NCBI GenBank assembly: GCA_965279135.1
Contig: OZ257133.1
Span: forward strand, 2,976,001 to 3,040,000
Origin: Croceimicrobium sp965279135
GTDB taxonomy: Bacteria > Bacteroidota > Bacteroidia > Flavobacteriales > Schleiferiaceae
Direction: 5' to 3'
DNA length: 64,000 nucleotides
The notes beneath the pieces were generated by a model. The model was not told the origin of the DNA. It made no database searches and saw nothing but the letters and a program-made list of their open reading frames with translations. A program made the translations under genes and the position numbers. How positions within the stretch are numbered: position 1 is the stretch's first letter; the number at the start of each line of letters is the position of its first letter. Shown one piece after another: positions 35,603 through 43,726 of the stretch.

Positions 35603-36064
35603 TTAGGCTAATGCTTGTTTTTCATAGCCATAATCCGGCTGAAGGACGGGCGCCTCACTTGCAGCAACTGCCAATCGATCGCAACGCTCATTCTGGGGAT
35701 GATCATTATGTCCCTTTACCCAGGTAAATCGAACTTTATGTATTTGAAGTAAGGGAACCAGCCTTTGCCAGAGGTCCACGTTTTTCTTCCCCTTAAAGCC
35801 CTTTTGGATCCAGGATTTAAGCCACCCTTTATTTATAGCATCCACCACATACTTCGAATCAGAAACAACTTCCACCTCCGATCCTTTCTTTTTCAAGGCC
35901 TCCAAACCAACAATAACGGCTAGCAATTCCATACGGTTATTAGTGGTTTTTCTAAACCCTTCCGACAGCTCTTTACGATAAGGGCCTGCCTCGAGGACAA
36001 TGCCATAACCACCCGGACCGGGGTTACCCTTGGCCGAACCATCGGTATAAAGCTGTATCTGCAT
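35603..36064 (-). CDS. rnhA: Ribonuclease HI
   Basis: A 153-residue RNase H1 that cuts the RNA strand of RNA-DNA hybrids. The active-site carboxylates are Asp8 (YTDGSAKGNPGPGGYG), Glu46 (NNRMELLAV), Asp69 (VVSDSKYV) and Asp129 (NERCDRLA), with His119 in WVKGHNDHPQN. Length is normal. Its ATG lies one base after the purN stop (TAA-C-ATG), suggesting coupling. Confidence 0.96.
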   Translation of the reverse strand: MQIQLYTDGSAKGNPGPGGYGIVLEAGPYRKELSEGFRKTTNNRMELLAVIVGLEALKKKGSEVEVVSDSKYVVDAINKGWLKSWIQKGFKGKKNVDLWQRLVPLLQIHKVRFTWVKGHNDHPQNERCDRLAVAASEAPVLQPDYGYEKQALA

Positions 36065-36065
36065 G

Positions 36066-36632
36066 TTAGAGATTCGGTAAGAGATATTCTATTACCGAAG
36101 GATAATGGCGATGTTCGAGCTCCCGCACTTTGTACTCAACATCCTCCCAGGTGTCTTCAAAATCTATTTCAACCTCTTCCTGGAAAATGATTTCCCCTTC
36201 ATCATAGTTTTGGTCAACATAATGAATGGTGATTCCCGAAACCTCCTCTTCGTTCTCAACCACCGCTTGATGGACGCTCTTTCCGTACATCCCCGGGCCG
36301 CCATAATCGGGTAATAAGGACGGGTGAATATTTATGATTCGTTTATCAAATGATTGAATCATTTCTTCAGGTATTTTGCGAAGAAAGCCAGCTAGAACGA
36401 CCAGATCGCAGCGCAAACTCTCGAGTTTTGCCTGTAACGTTCCGTCTTCAATCTCTTTATTAGTAAGGGTTATTGCGCGTATGCCGAGTTTGCGGGCTTT
36501 GTCCAGAACTCCGGCGTCTGAGCGGTTGGTAACAATCGCTACCACTCTGGCTATATCACTATCTTCAAAATAGCGCGCAATGTTATCAGCGTTAGTCCCT
36601 GAACCTGAAGCAAGGACAACAATATTTTTCAT
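36066..36632 (-). CDS. purN: Phosphoribosylglycinamide formyltransferase
   Basis: A 188-residue GAR transformylase of de novo purine synthesis, transferring a formyl group from 10-formyl-tetrahydrofolate to glycinamide ribonucleotide. The phosphate-binding loop ASGSGTNADNI and the catalytic residues Asn101, His103 (NIHPSLLP) and Asp144 (VDQNYDEGEI) are all present. Folate-binding segment AGFLRKIPEEM is intact. It is divergent from acpP and followed by rnhA in the same transcript. Confidence 0.95.
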   Translation of the reverse strand: MKNIVVLASGSGTNADNIARYFEDSDIARVVAIVTNRSDAGVLDKARKLGIRAITLTNKEIEDGTLQAKLESLRCDLVVLAGFLRKIPEEMIQSFDKRIINIHPSLLPDYGGPGMYGKSVHQAVVENEEEVSGITIHYVDQNYDEGEIIFQEEVEIDFEDTWEDVEYKVRELEHRHYPSVIEYLLPNL

Positions 36633-36742
36633 AGTAAGAATCTACCCAACGAAAATACAAAAGACAATAAACCCCACGCAAAACGGCTCTCGCATTTTGA
36701 ATTATTTCCTTTCTTTGCAGCTTATAATTTAAACAAATTATC

Positions 36743-36979
36743 ATGTCAGACATTGCTTCTTCAGTAAAAGCCATCATCGTTGATAAGCTGGGAGTAGACG
36801 AAAACGAAGTAACCAACGAAGCTAGCTTTACCAATGATTTGGGAGCCGACTCACTAGATACTGTTGAGTTGATCATGGAGTTCGAAAAAGAATTCGATAT
36901 CCAAATTCCAGACGACCAAGCTGAAAACATTACTACTGTCGGCCAAGCCGTAGCTTACATCGAAGAGGCCAAAAAGTAG
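36743..36979 (+). CDS. acpP: Acyl carrier protein
   Basis: A 78-residue acidic carrier for fatty-acid synthesis. Ser37 in LGADSLDTVEL is the phosphopantetheine attachment site. Four-helix layout and net negative charge are standard. It is followed after 9 bp by fabF, the usual acpP-fabF pairing, so the two are cotranscribed. The 110-bp gap to purN should hold divergent promoters, but I see no full -7 match. Confidence 0.97.
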   Translation: MSDIASSVKAIIVDKLGVDENEVTNEASFTNDLGADSLDTVELIMEFEKEFDIQIPDDQAENITTVGQAVAYIEEAKK

Positions 36980-36988
36980 CATTCCCAT

Positions 36989-38236
36989 ATGGAGCTCAAA
37001 AGGGTTGTAGTAACAGGATTAGGAGCATTGACTCCTATCGGTAACGACGTTGAAACCTACTGGCAGAATCTGCTGGCAGGTAAAAGCGGTGCGGCCCGAA
37101 TTACCCGTTTTGACCCTGAAAAGTTCAAAACGCAATTTGCTTGCGAGCTAAAGGACTTTGATGTAAAACAGTTCATTGATCGCAAGGAGGCGCGCCGCAT
37201 GGACCGGTTTACCCAATATGCTTTGGTTACTGCTGATCAAGCAGTTATCGATAGCGGTATTGGGGAGCTTGACCTAAATCCCGATCGCATCGGTGTAATC
37301 TGGGGTTCAGGAATCGGAGGCTTAGACACTTTTCAAGAAGAGTGCATGAATTTCGCTAAAGGCGATGGTACTCCGCGTTTTAGTCCCTTCTTTATTCCAA
37401 AAATGATTGCTGACCTGGCTCCAGGCCATATCAGTATCAAATACGGATTTCGGGGACCAAACTATTCCACTGTATCTGCTTGTGCTTCTTCCACCAATTC
37501 TCTTATTGATGCTTATAACTTCATCCGCTTAGGTAAAATTGATGTTTGCCTGGCTGGCGGAAGTGAAGCAGCTGTAAATGAAGCGGGAATGGGTGGCTTT
37601 AATGCTATGCATGCTTTGAGTACGCGCAATGATTCTCCTGAAACGGCCAGTCGACCTTTTGATAAGGATCGAGATGGTTTCGTACTAGGAGAAGGAGCGG
37701 GTTGCCTTGTTTTAGAGGAATACGAGCACGCTAAAGCCCGGGGAGCTAAAATTTATGCCGAACTGGTTGGTTCTGGTATTACCGCTGATGCACACCATAT
37801 TACCGCCCCACATCCGGAAGGTTTAGGAGCGACAGGTGTAATGAAGCAGGTTTTAGAGGAGTCCGGACTTGGTCCTGATGAAGTAGATTACATTAATGTT
37901 CACGGTACCTCTACTCCACTTGGAGATGTTGCCGAATTAAAGGCGATTAAAGCCGTATTTGGCGAACATGCCTACCGTTTGAATATTAGTTCTACTAAAT
38001 CAATGACCGGGCACCTTTTAGGCGCCGCCGGAGCGGTTGAGGCTATTGCTTCTGTATTAGCCGTGAAGAACAATATTGTTCCTCCTACCATCAACCATGT
38101 TACCGACGATCCGGAGATAGATCCTGATCTGAATCTTACTTTCCATCAAGCGCAGAAACGCGAAGTGAGGGCCGCCATTAGTAATACCTTCGGGTTCGGT
38201 GGGCACAACGCTTCGGTAATGTTTCGAAAGCTGTAA
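36989..38236 (+). CDS. fabF: 3-oxoacyl-[acyl-carrier-protein] synthase II
   Basis: A 415-residue condensing enzyme of the KAS II type that extends acyl-ACP with malonyl-ACP. The catalytic triad is Cys165 (SACASSTNS), His305 (NVHGTSTPLGD) and His342 (MTGHLLGAAGA). The N-terminal KRVVVTGLGALTPIG and C-terminal FGFGGHNASVMF are family hallmarks. Start ATG at 36989. It lies between acpP and rnc; a strong terminator-like hairpin appears 41 bp after its stop, inside rnc. Confidence 0.97.
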   Translation: MELKRVVVTGLGALTPIGNDVETYWQNLLAGKSGAARITRFDPEKFKTQFACELKDFDVKQFIDRKEARRMDRFTQYALVTADQAVIDSGIGELDLNPDRIGVIWGSGIGGLDTFQEECMNFAKGDGTPRFSPFFIPKMIADLAPGHISIKYGFRGPNYSTVSACASSTNSLIDAYNFIRLGKIDVCLAGGSEAAVNEAGMGGFNAMHALSTRNDSPETASRPFDKDRDGFVLGEGAGCLVLEEYEHAKARGAKIYAELVGSGITADAHHITAPHPEGLGATGVMKQVLEESGLGPDEVDYINVHGTSTPLGDVAELKAIKAVFGEHAYRLNISSTKSMTGHLLGAAGAVEAIASVLAVKNNIVPPTINHVTDDPEIDPDLNLTFHQAQKREVRAAISNTFGFGGHNASVMFRKL

Positions 38237-38253
38237 TATAGAGCCTCAGCTTG

Positions 38254-38994
38254 ATGTTTTCTTTCTTAAAAAAATGGAGTTCCCGCCCCCAAAAAGGCGG
38301 GAACTTTTTGTTTAAAATCGAGCAAATTACCGGCTTCAAAGCGCGTAAGGAAGAACTCTATCAACTGGCTTTCACCCATAGCTCTGCGGGAAAAGAGTTA
38401 GATGATGGTCATAAACTAAATAATGAAAGGCTAGAGTTTTTAGGAGACGCGATTTTAGGTGCCGTGATAACCGATTATCTGTATCGCGTATATCCAAACC
38501 GGGAAGAGGGGGAATTGACCAGTTTGCGTAGTAAGCTTGTGAGCCGCAAGCACTTAAACGAACTGGGTAGTAAAATGAACCTTGAATCTCTTTTGAACTA
38601 CACACCAACCAGAGGAACTCGAGCAAAATCCCTAAACGGGGACGCCTTTGAAGCGCTGATCGGCGCGCTGTATATTGATCATGGCTACGAAGCTTGTCAA
38701 CGATTTCTGGAGGCACAAATCCTTAAGCGGCTTGATATTGAACAGCTTGCAGAAAGGCTAACATCTTATAAAAGCTCCCTTTTAGAGTGGAGCCAGAAAG
38801 AGAAAAAAAGTATTGAGTTCAAACTGTTGCGAACCGAAGGCAAAAGCCATGATCCCCTTTACCATGTAGCTTGCATGCTCGGTCAACAAGAGTTAAGCCA
38901 GGGAAGTGGAGCAACGAAGAAGAAAGCGGAAGAAGAATCGGCTCGCGCTGCGTTTCTAAACCTAAATTTGCCTAATGGCAAAGTTCAAACTTGA
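38254..38994 (+). CDS. rnc: Ribonuclease III
   Basis: A 246-residue RNase III: catalytic domain with NERLEFLGDAILGAVITDYL and the second acidic cluster GDAFEALIGALYID, then a C-terminal double-stranded RNA-binding domain from YKSSLLEWSQK to KKKAEEESARAAF. It processes rRNA precursors and structured mRNAs. An in-frame TTG lies one codon upstream of the chosen ATG at 38254. Its first 20 codons contain a perfect 10-bp hairpin followed by T residues (38278-38309). Its end overlaps the next gene by 20 bp. Confidence 0.95.
   Translation: MFSFLKKWSSRPQKGGNFLFKIEQITGFKARKEELYQLAFTHSSAGKELDDGHKLNNERLEFLGDAILGAVITDYLYRVYPNREEGELTSLRSKLVSRKHLNELGSKMNLESLLNYTPTRGTRAKSLNGDAFEALIGALYIDHGYEACQRFLEAQILKRLDIEQLAERLTSYKSSLLEWSQKEKKSIEFKLLRTEGKSHDPLYHVACMLGQQELSQGSGATKKKAEEESARAAFLNLNLPNGKVQT
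38278..38309 (+). terminator. Terminator-like hairpin inside the 5' end of rnc
   Basis: AGTTCCCGCC (38278-38287) and GGCGGGAACT (38296-38305) are exact complements separated by CCCAAAAA and followed by TTTTTG. By sequence it is a good intrinsic terminator, 41 bp after fabF ends, yet it covers codons 9-18 of rnc. It may stop part of the acpP-fabF transcription or act as a cleavable hairpin. Confidence 0.65.
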
Positions 38995-39475
38995 GCTTGA
39001 AGATCTCAATAATCAAATCAACACCGCTTTTGGCCTCCTTAGTCAAAGCAGCGCGTTGAAGCTTTGTTACAGACTAAATGAAGAGCTTCACGATCCCGCC
39101 TTCCAAAGGCTAAATGAAGACTTATACAGCGATTTCAAAGATTCAAGGTTTCTATTTCGAACCTGGGGCTATTACGATTCACTGCGTGAATTTGAGGTTA
39201 AACTGATAGAAAACCGTTCCTATGAAAGCCAGGGGCCGGCTTCGAACGCAGGCCAATTATTTGAAGACGAACTAGAAAGAGAAAAAAATTGGCTAACAAC
39301 TAAAGATGGTTTCAATTTTTTTCTTTGGTTTGAGGGAAATATAGAAAACGTAAGTTTTACACTTAGTTGGGCAGAGAAGCTTAGCGCCTGTTCCTCCATT
39401 TTGAATGTAAAAGCACTGTCTAAAAAGGACTTAGAACGACTTAATAAATCCATAAAATATTACGATGGCTTATAA
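38975..39475 (+). CDS. Small conserved protein between rnc and pyk (IPExxxVDY-family candidate)
   Basis: A 166-residue protein with no signal peptide or membrane helix, rich in aromatic and acidic residues (KFKLELEDLNNQINTAFGLL at the start). A gene in this position, overlapping rnc and pyk, is common in Flavobacteriales and is often named the IPExxxVDY family, but I do not see that motif clearly here, so the name is by position. It overlaps rnc by 20 bp and pyk by 11 bp, so translation is likely coupled. Function unknown. Confidence 0.8.
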   Translation: MAKFKLELEDLNNQINTAFGLLSQSSALKLCYRLNEELHDPAFQRLNEDLYSDFKDSRFLFRTWGYYDSLREFEVKLIENRSYESQGPASNAGQLFEDELEREKNWLTTKDGFNFFLWFEGNIENVSFTLSWAEKLSACSSILNVKALSKKDLERLNKSIKYYDGL

Positions 39476-40895
39476 CAAAGCAAAAATCGTCGCCACTCTT
39501 GGACCGGCATCCGACAATTATGGGATCATGAAAAAGATGGTCCTTGCGGGTGTTAATGTATTTCGGATCAACTTTTCTCATAGTAGCCATGATGCGGCAC
39601 GGGAAATAGTAGAAAAGGTTCGTAAGCTGAATGAAGAACTGAGCACTAATATCGCGGTACTCGCGGATCTTCAGGGTCCTAAACTTCGAGTTGGTACGGT
39701 AAAGGAAGGTTCCATTCTTAAGGTTGGCGATGTGCTCACTTTTACCAATACCGAGGTAGAGGGTGATGCTACTCAGGTTTATATGACCTATGAGAAGTTT
39801 GCGGCTGATGTACGCATTGGAGATCGCATCTTAATTGACGATGGTAAAATCATCCTGGAAGCGGTTAAAACCAATGGCAAAGACAATGTTGAGGCCCGGG
39901 TGATTCAGGGGGGTCCTCTGAAATCTCGTAAAGGAGTAAACCTTCCCAATACACGAATAAGTCTGCCTTGTTTGACTAAGAAAGACCTGGCCGATCTGGA
40001 TGTTGCGATGGAATGCCAGGTGGAGTGGGTTGCACTTTCCTTTGTGAGGAACCCCAATGATGTATATGAATTGCGGGATATCCTGCAGCAAAATAATGCC
40101 CCTTGTCATATCATTTCCAAAATCGAAAAACCGGAAGCGGTAGTTGAGATTGATGAGATTATAGAGGCATCGGACGGAATCATGGTAGCCCGTGGAGACC
40201 TGGGAGTAGAGGTGCCAATGCAAGGTGTGCCTCTAATCCAGAAGATGATCGTAAACAAGTGCCACCTTATGGCTAAGCCGGTGGTGATTGCTACTCAGAT
40301 GATGGAAACTATGATCGAAAACCTCACGCCGACCCGCGCTGAAGTAAATGACGTTGCCAATTCCGTATTGGATGGCGCCGATGCGGTAATGCTAAGTGGG
40401 GAAACTTCCGTAGGTAAAAACCCCATAGCGGTAATCGAAGCTATGAGTAAAATCATCGCTCACGTTGAGGAAAGTGGTCAGGTTTCAGTGAATGAAGAAA
40501 ATCCTCCCAGATACCGCAATAAGCGTTTTATTACGGATTCTATTTGCTACAACGCTAGTAAAATTGCCGATCAAATCGGGGCAGCGGCTATTCTCACCAT
40601 GACCTTTAGTGGCTATACTGCCTTTAAGATATCAGCCCATCGACCAAAGAGCAGCATTCTGATGTTTACTTCCAACCGGAGCATTTTGAACACCATGAGT
40701 TTGCTTTGGGGAGTCCGTGGCTTTTTCTATGATAAAATGGTTAGTACCGATGAAACCTTTGGTGATATCAAACAGACGGTTATTGATAAAAACCTGGTCA
40801 GCGAAGGAGACCTTATCGTGAAGATTGCCAGTATGCCCATCCATGATCAGGGCATGACTAATATGCTGAAGATCTCAAGTATTAACGACGTCTAA
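39465..40895 (+). CDS. pyk: Pyruvate kinase
   Basis: A 476-residue glycolytic enzyme converting phosphoenolpyruvate and ADP to pyruvate and ATP. Visible motifs: KIVATLGPAS, the NFSHSSHDAA loop, the active-site segment IISKIEKPEAVVEIDEII, MVARGDLGVEVP, and the ADP-site helix TPTRAEVNDVANSVLDGADA. The regulatory C-terminal domain ends at normal length, without the extra PEP-utiliser domain found in some bacteria. It is the last gene of the rightward acpP-fabF-rnc run and is followed by a bidirectional terminator. Confidence 0.97.
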   Translation: MAYNKAKIVATLGPASDNYGIMKKMVLAGVNVFRINFSHSSHDAAREIVEKVRKLNEELSTNIAVLADLQGPKLRVGTVKEGSILKVGDVLTFTNTEVEGDATQVYMTYEKFAADVRIGDRILIDDGKIILEAVKTNGKDNVEARVIQGGPLKSRKGVNLPNTRISLPCLTKKDLADLDVAMECQVEWVALSFVRNPNDVYELRDILQQNNAPCHIISKIEKPEAVVEIDEIIEASDGIMVARGDLGVEVPMQGVPLIQKMIVNKCHLMAKPVVIATQMMETMIENLTPTRAEVNDVANSVLDGADAVMLSGETSVGKNPIAVIEAMSKIIAHVEESGQVSVNEENPPRYRNKRFITDSICYNASKIADQIGAAAILTMTFSGYTAFKISAHRPKSSILMFTSNRSILNTMSLLWGVRGFFYDKMVSTDETFGDIKQTVIDKNLVSEGDLIVKIASMPIHDQGMTNMLKISSINDV

Positions 40896-40905
40896 GTACA
40901 ATAAA

Positions 40906-40934
40906 AAAGCCCCTCAGTTTTACTACGGGGCTTT
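40906..40934. terminator. Bidirectional terminator between pyk and pheS
   Basis: AAAGCCCC and GGGGCTTT with a 13-nt loop, with A residues on the left and T residues on the right, so the hairpin can serve both converging genes. Confidence 0.85.
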
Positions 40935-40937
40935 CTT

Positions 40938-41957
40938 TTAATATGCTGCCTTAAACTGCTCCAAAAAGCGAAGGTCATTTTCAAATAGCATTCGGATATC
41001 TGGAATTTGGTAACGATGTAATGCAATACGCTCAACTCCAATTCCGAAGGCATATCCAGAATATATTTCGGGGTCAATGCCGTTGTTCTTTAAAACGTTG
41101 GGGTCAACCATTCCACACCCTAGAACTTCCAGCCAGCCTGTCCCTTTGGTCATTCGGTAGTCTCGCTCATTTTCCAGGCCCCAATAAACATCCATCTCAG
41201 CGCTGGGTTCCGTGAACGGGAAATAAGAGGGACGTAAACGGATTTCGGTATCAGGTCCGAAGAACTCCTGAGCAAAGTAGAGTAAGGTTTGCTTTAAATC
41301 AGCAAAGCTTACCTGCTTATCAATATACAGGCCTTCAACCTGATGAAAGAAGCAATGCGACCGGGCAGAAATGGCCTCGTTGCGAAAAACTCTACCCGGG
41401 GATATAGTCCGGATAGGTGGATCGTTTTGCTCCATAACCCTTACCTGTACACTCGAAGTATGGGTTCTCAAAGCCCAGTCTGGATTCCGCTCAACAAAAA
41501 AGGTGTCCTGCATATCCCTGGCAGGATGCTCTTCTGGGAAATTTAAAGCCGTGAAATTGTGCCAATCATCTTCCAATTCCGGACCGCTGGAAACATTAAA
41601 CCCGATTCTTTGAAAAATAGAGACAATCTCATTCTTAACCAGGGTCACCGGATGTCTGGAGCCTATATCGCTAAAATTAGCGGGCCGGCTTAAATCTTCT
41701 CCAGATTTCTGAGTGGTATTGCTTTCACTCAGGGCCTTGAGCTCGTTAATTTTACCTTGTGCGATATTCTTTAACTCATTGAGCGGTTTTCCCCATTCCC
41801 TTTTTTGCTCGCCGGCCAGTTCGCGAAAATCATTGAAGAGTGCGGTGATTTTTCCTTTCTTTCCAAGCATTTCTACGCGGAAAGATTCTACTTCAGCAGC
41901 TGTTTTGCTGCCAAAATCTTCGATCTCACGAAGCAATAAATCAATGCGTTCTTTCAT
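40938..41957 (-). CDS. pheS: Phenylalanine--tRNA ligase alpha subunit
   Basis: A 339-residue class II aminoacyl-tRNA synthetase subunit. The N-terminal coiled coil (about 1-85) binds tRNA. Class II motif 2 lies in SPGRVFRNEAISARSHCFFHQ, followed by YFPFTEPSAEMDVYW, and motif 3 is GIGVERIALHRYQIPDIR. Catalytic and phenylalanine-pocket residues look normal. pheT is not beside it, which is common in this phylum. Its end shares a terminator with pyk. Confidence 0.96.
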   Translation of the reverse strand: MKERIDLLLREIEDFGSKTAAEVESFRVEMLGKKGKITALFNDFRELAGEQKREWGKPLNELKNIAQGKINELKALSESNTTQKSGEDLSRPANFSDIGSRHPVTLVKNEIVSIFQRIGFNVSSGPELEDDWHNFTALNFPEEHPARDMQDTFFVERNPDWALRTHTSSVQVRVMEQNDPPIRTISPGRVFRNEAISARSHCFFHQVEGLYIDKQVSFADLKQTLLYFAQEFFGPDTEIRLRPSYFPFTEPSAEMDVYWGLENERDYRMTKGTGWLEVLGCGMVDPNVLKNNGIDPEIYSGYAFGIGVERIALHRYQIPDIRMLFENDLRFLEQFKAAY

Positions 41958-41995
41958 TATGTAATGCGAATAAACCGTTCGCCTGCGTTAATTGT

Positions 41996-42003
41996 TATAT
42001 TTG
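41996..42003 (+). promoter_or_regulatory. -7 box of the lipoprotein pair
   Basis: TATATTTG, an exact TAnnTTTG match, lies 32 nt before the ATG at 42036, in the divergent gap with pheS. Confidence 0.4.
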
Positions 42004-42035
42004 ATGCGCAAAGATGATAATTATTTAGCACAGTC

Positions 42036-42407
42036 ATGCCTCGTTTTTATCGTTCCATATTAGTTCTAGGCCTTGCCCTTTTTCTCGCTAGCTCTTGCAG
42101 TGAGGACGATAGGGATTTCGCTCTAGACCTTGTTGTTACTGTGGAAGACGGAACCATTGCAGCGCAAAATGCACTCGTTCACATTTACGCTCCAGTGGAG
42201 AATACAACCGTTGACTACTACCTTTATACCGATGAAAACGGTAAGGTTTCAATTAGCTTACGTAATAAGGCAGTAGTAGAAATCGTTGCTACAAAGAGGC
42301 CTTATAAAAGCTGCACATTTGCAGAATTGGAAAGAGGTGTAAAAACTGTTTATCTGGACATGACCATTTCGGGTGATCCTGATAGCGGTTGCAGAGACGA
42401 TCAATAA
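42036..42407 (+). CDS. Small lipoprotein with a beta-sandwich domain (first of a pair)
   Basis: A 123-residue lipoprotein: signal peptide with lipobox ASSC, Cys21 lipidated, then a compact Ig/CarboxypepD_reg-like strand pattern (LDLVVTVEDGTIAAQNALVHIYAP, later TDENGKVSISLRNKAVVEI). The C-terminus has a CxxDDQ end with one Cys pair candidate (KSCTF and DSGCRDD). It shares layout with the next gene, so the two look like tandem paralogues. Function unknown; an envelope-located binding or accessory domain is likely. Confidence 0.78.
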   Translation: MPRFYRSILVLGLALFLASSCSEDDRDFALDLVVTVEDGTIAAQNALVHIYAPVENTTVDYYLYTDENGKVSISLRNKAVVEIVATKRPYKSCTFAELERGVKTVYLDMTISGDPDSGCRDDQ

Positions 42408-42409
42408 TT

Positions 42410-42796
42410 ATGAAGAAGCTATTTGCCGGTCTTTTTTGTTTCAGTTTGCTGTTTCTTTTTTCTTGTGAAAACGAAGAACTAAATCCTGAATACCCCTTTA
42501 CAATAGTAGTTAGAACCCTTTCGGACTCTACCCGAATGCAGAACGTTTTTGTAGAAGTTTCTGCTCCCATTCCCGGGAATCAAGTTTGGATAAATGGGAA
42601 CACCAATGAGGTTGGAGAAGTCGACTTCGAATATGATCGGGCAGCAACTTTAAGTATCAGGGCAAGCCGTGGTGAGCGACCCGATTATACCTGGATCGGT
42701 TGCACTGAAATCCGTCTATTACCCAATGAACGCGTTACCAAAACGGTTTATATTGAGCCTTATGACACCTTATTAGTTGGATGCTCATTTGACTAG
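42410..42796 (+). CDS. Small lipoprotein with a beta-sandwich domain (second of a pair)
   Basis: A 128-residue lipoprotein with signal MKKLFAGLFCFSLLFLFSC and lipidated Cys19. The domain repeats the pattern of its neighbour: FTIVVRTLSDSTRMQNVFVEVSAP, then TNEVGEVDFEYDRAATLSI, and paired cysteines (IGCTE and VGCSF). I start it at the ATG at 42410, 2 bp after the previous stop; the longer frame from 42389 would overlap the upstream gene and add residues before the signal. Its TAG stop overlaps the TAG of the convergent gene in the palindrome CTAG. Confidence 0.78.
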   Translation: MKKLFAGLFCFSLLFLFSCENEELNPEYPFTIVVRTLSDSTRMQNVFVEVSAPIPGNQVWINGNTNEVGEVDFEYDRAATLSIRASRGERPDYTWIGCTEIRLLPNERVTKTVYIEPYDTLLVGCSFD

Positions 42797-43152
42797 TTCT
42801 CCCAGACTTCCTCGTCAAAATAGCGGATCACCGATTCCTTCATTAAGATACTTTGTTCTCCTGCCTTCAGGAAGGGAAGCTTTTTAATAAGCTCATAATG
42901 CGGCCAACCATCTTCATCGAGACCAACCAGTTCATAGTAACCATAAGGCATTAGCAATCTACAAATCGCTATATGCATAAGATCCAGTTTTTGATCCTTC
43001 TTAAAAGTGCGTTTCTGAGGGCCGCTTCCAAGCTCACGCACACCAATTAAAAAGAGGATTACATCTAAATCTGGTTCTTCTCCATCTCCAAATCGCTCTT
43101 TTACGTAGTTCACAATCCTATTCCACTTGTTTCTATTGTTCTGCTCAAGCAT
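42793..43152 (-). CDS. Conserved hypothetical protein
   Basis: A 119-residue soluble protein, no signal or membrane helix, with an acidic N-terminal region (ERFGDGEEPDLDVILFLIG) and the stretch MHIAICRLLMPYGYYELVGLDEDGWPHYE, which looks like a conserved core. I do not recognise the family. It starts at an ATG at 43152, divergent from the CvpA gene by 37 bp, and ends sharing its stop with the second lipoprotein gene. Confidence 0.75.
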   Translation of the reverse strand: MLEQNNRNKWNRIVNYVKERFGDGEEPDLDVILFLIGVRELGSGPQKRTFKKDQKLDLMHIAICRLLMPYGYYELVGLDEDGWPHYELIKKLPFLKAGEQSILMKESVIRYFDEEVWEN

Positions 43153-43189
43153 TTTTTCAGCATTTGTGGTTATCTTGGAACCCTAATTC

Positions 43190-43726
43190 TTGTACTTGGA
43201 ATATTCTGCTCTGGATATCATACTCTTAGCCCCAATTGTATTTGGCATCATTAAGGGATTCATGAAAGGTTTTATCAGAGAACTAGCCGCGATTTTAGGA
43301 ATTTTTATCGGGGTAGTTGCAGCCTATTTATTAGCAGATAATGTATTCCAATATTTTACGATCTATTTCGAATCAGTTGACTTCGAACTGAAAATAATTA
43401 GTTATGTAGTAGTGTTTTTTGCTACTATTCTTTTAGTCAATTCCTTAGCTAGCCTAATGACCCGCACCATGAAGGTAATCGCGCTGAATGGAATTAACCG
43501 CCTGTTGGGTTCCATTTTCGGAGCCGTTAAATGGGCCGCTATAGTAACCCTGGCAGTCTTCACTTTGAACCGTATTCAGCAAACCAATACGGTATTTCAA
43601 AAGAGTACTTTAAAGAAGAGTGTAGTATACCAGCGATTTTTGGGATACAGTGATAAAGCTGCCCAGTATATCGGTTTTGATGAAAAAATAGACAAACAGT
43701 ATCTGATTAAAGACGCAGGAAGCTAA
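43190..43726 (+). CDS. CvpA family membrane protein
   Basis: A 178-residue protein with four predicted transmembrane helices and the CvpA start pattern LDIILLAPIVFGIIKGFMKGFIRELA. CvpA proteins are linked to colicin V production, envelope integrity and bile resistance in other bacteria; the biochemical role is unknown. No ATG fits: I use the TTG at 43190, with another TTG at 43196 as alternative. Its TAA overlaps the stop codon of convergent pgk. Confidence 0.87.
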   Translation: MYLEYSALDIILLAPIVFGIIKGFMKGFIRELAAILGIFIGVVAAYLLADNVFQYFTIYFESVDFELKIISYVVVFFATILLVNSLASLMTRTMKVIALNGINRLLGSIFGAVKWAAIVTLAVFTLNRIQQTNTVFQKSTLKKSVVYQRFLGYSDKAAQYIGFDEKIDKQYLIKDAGS

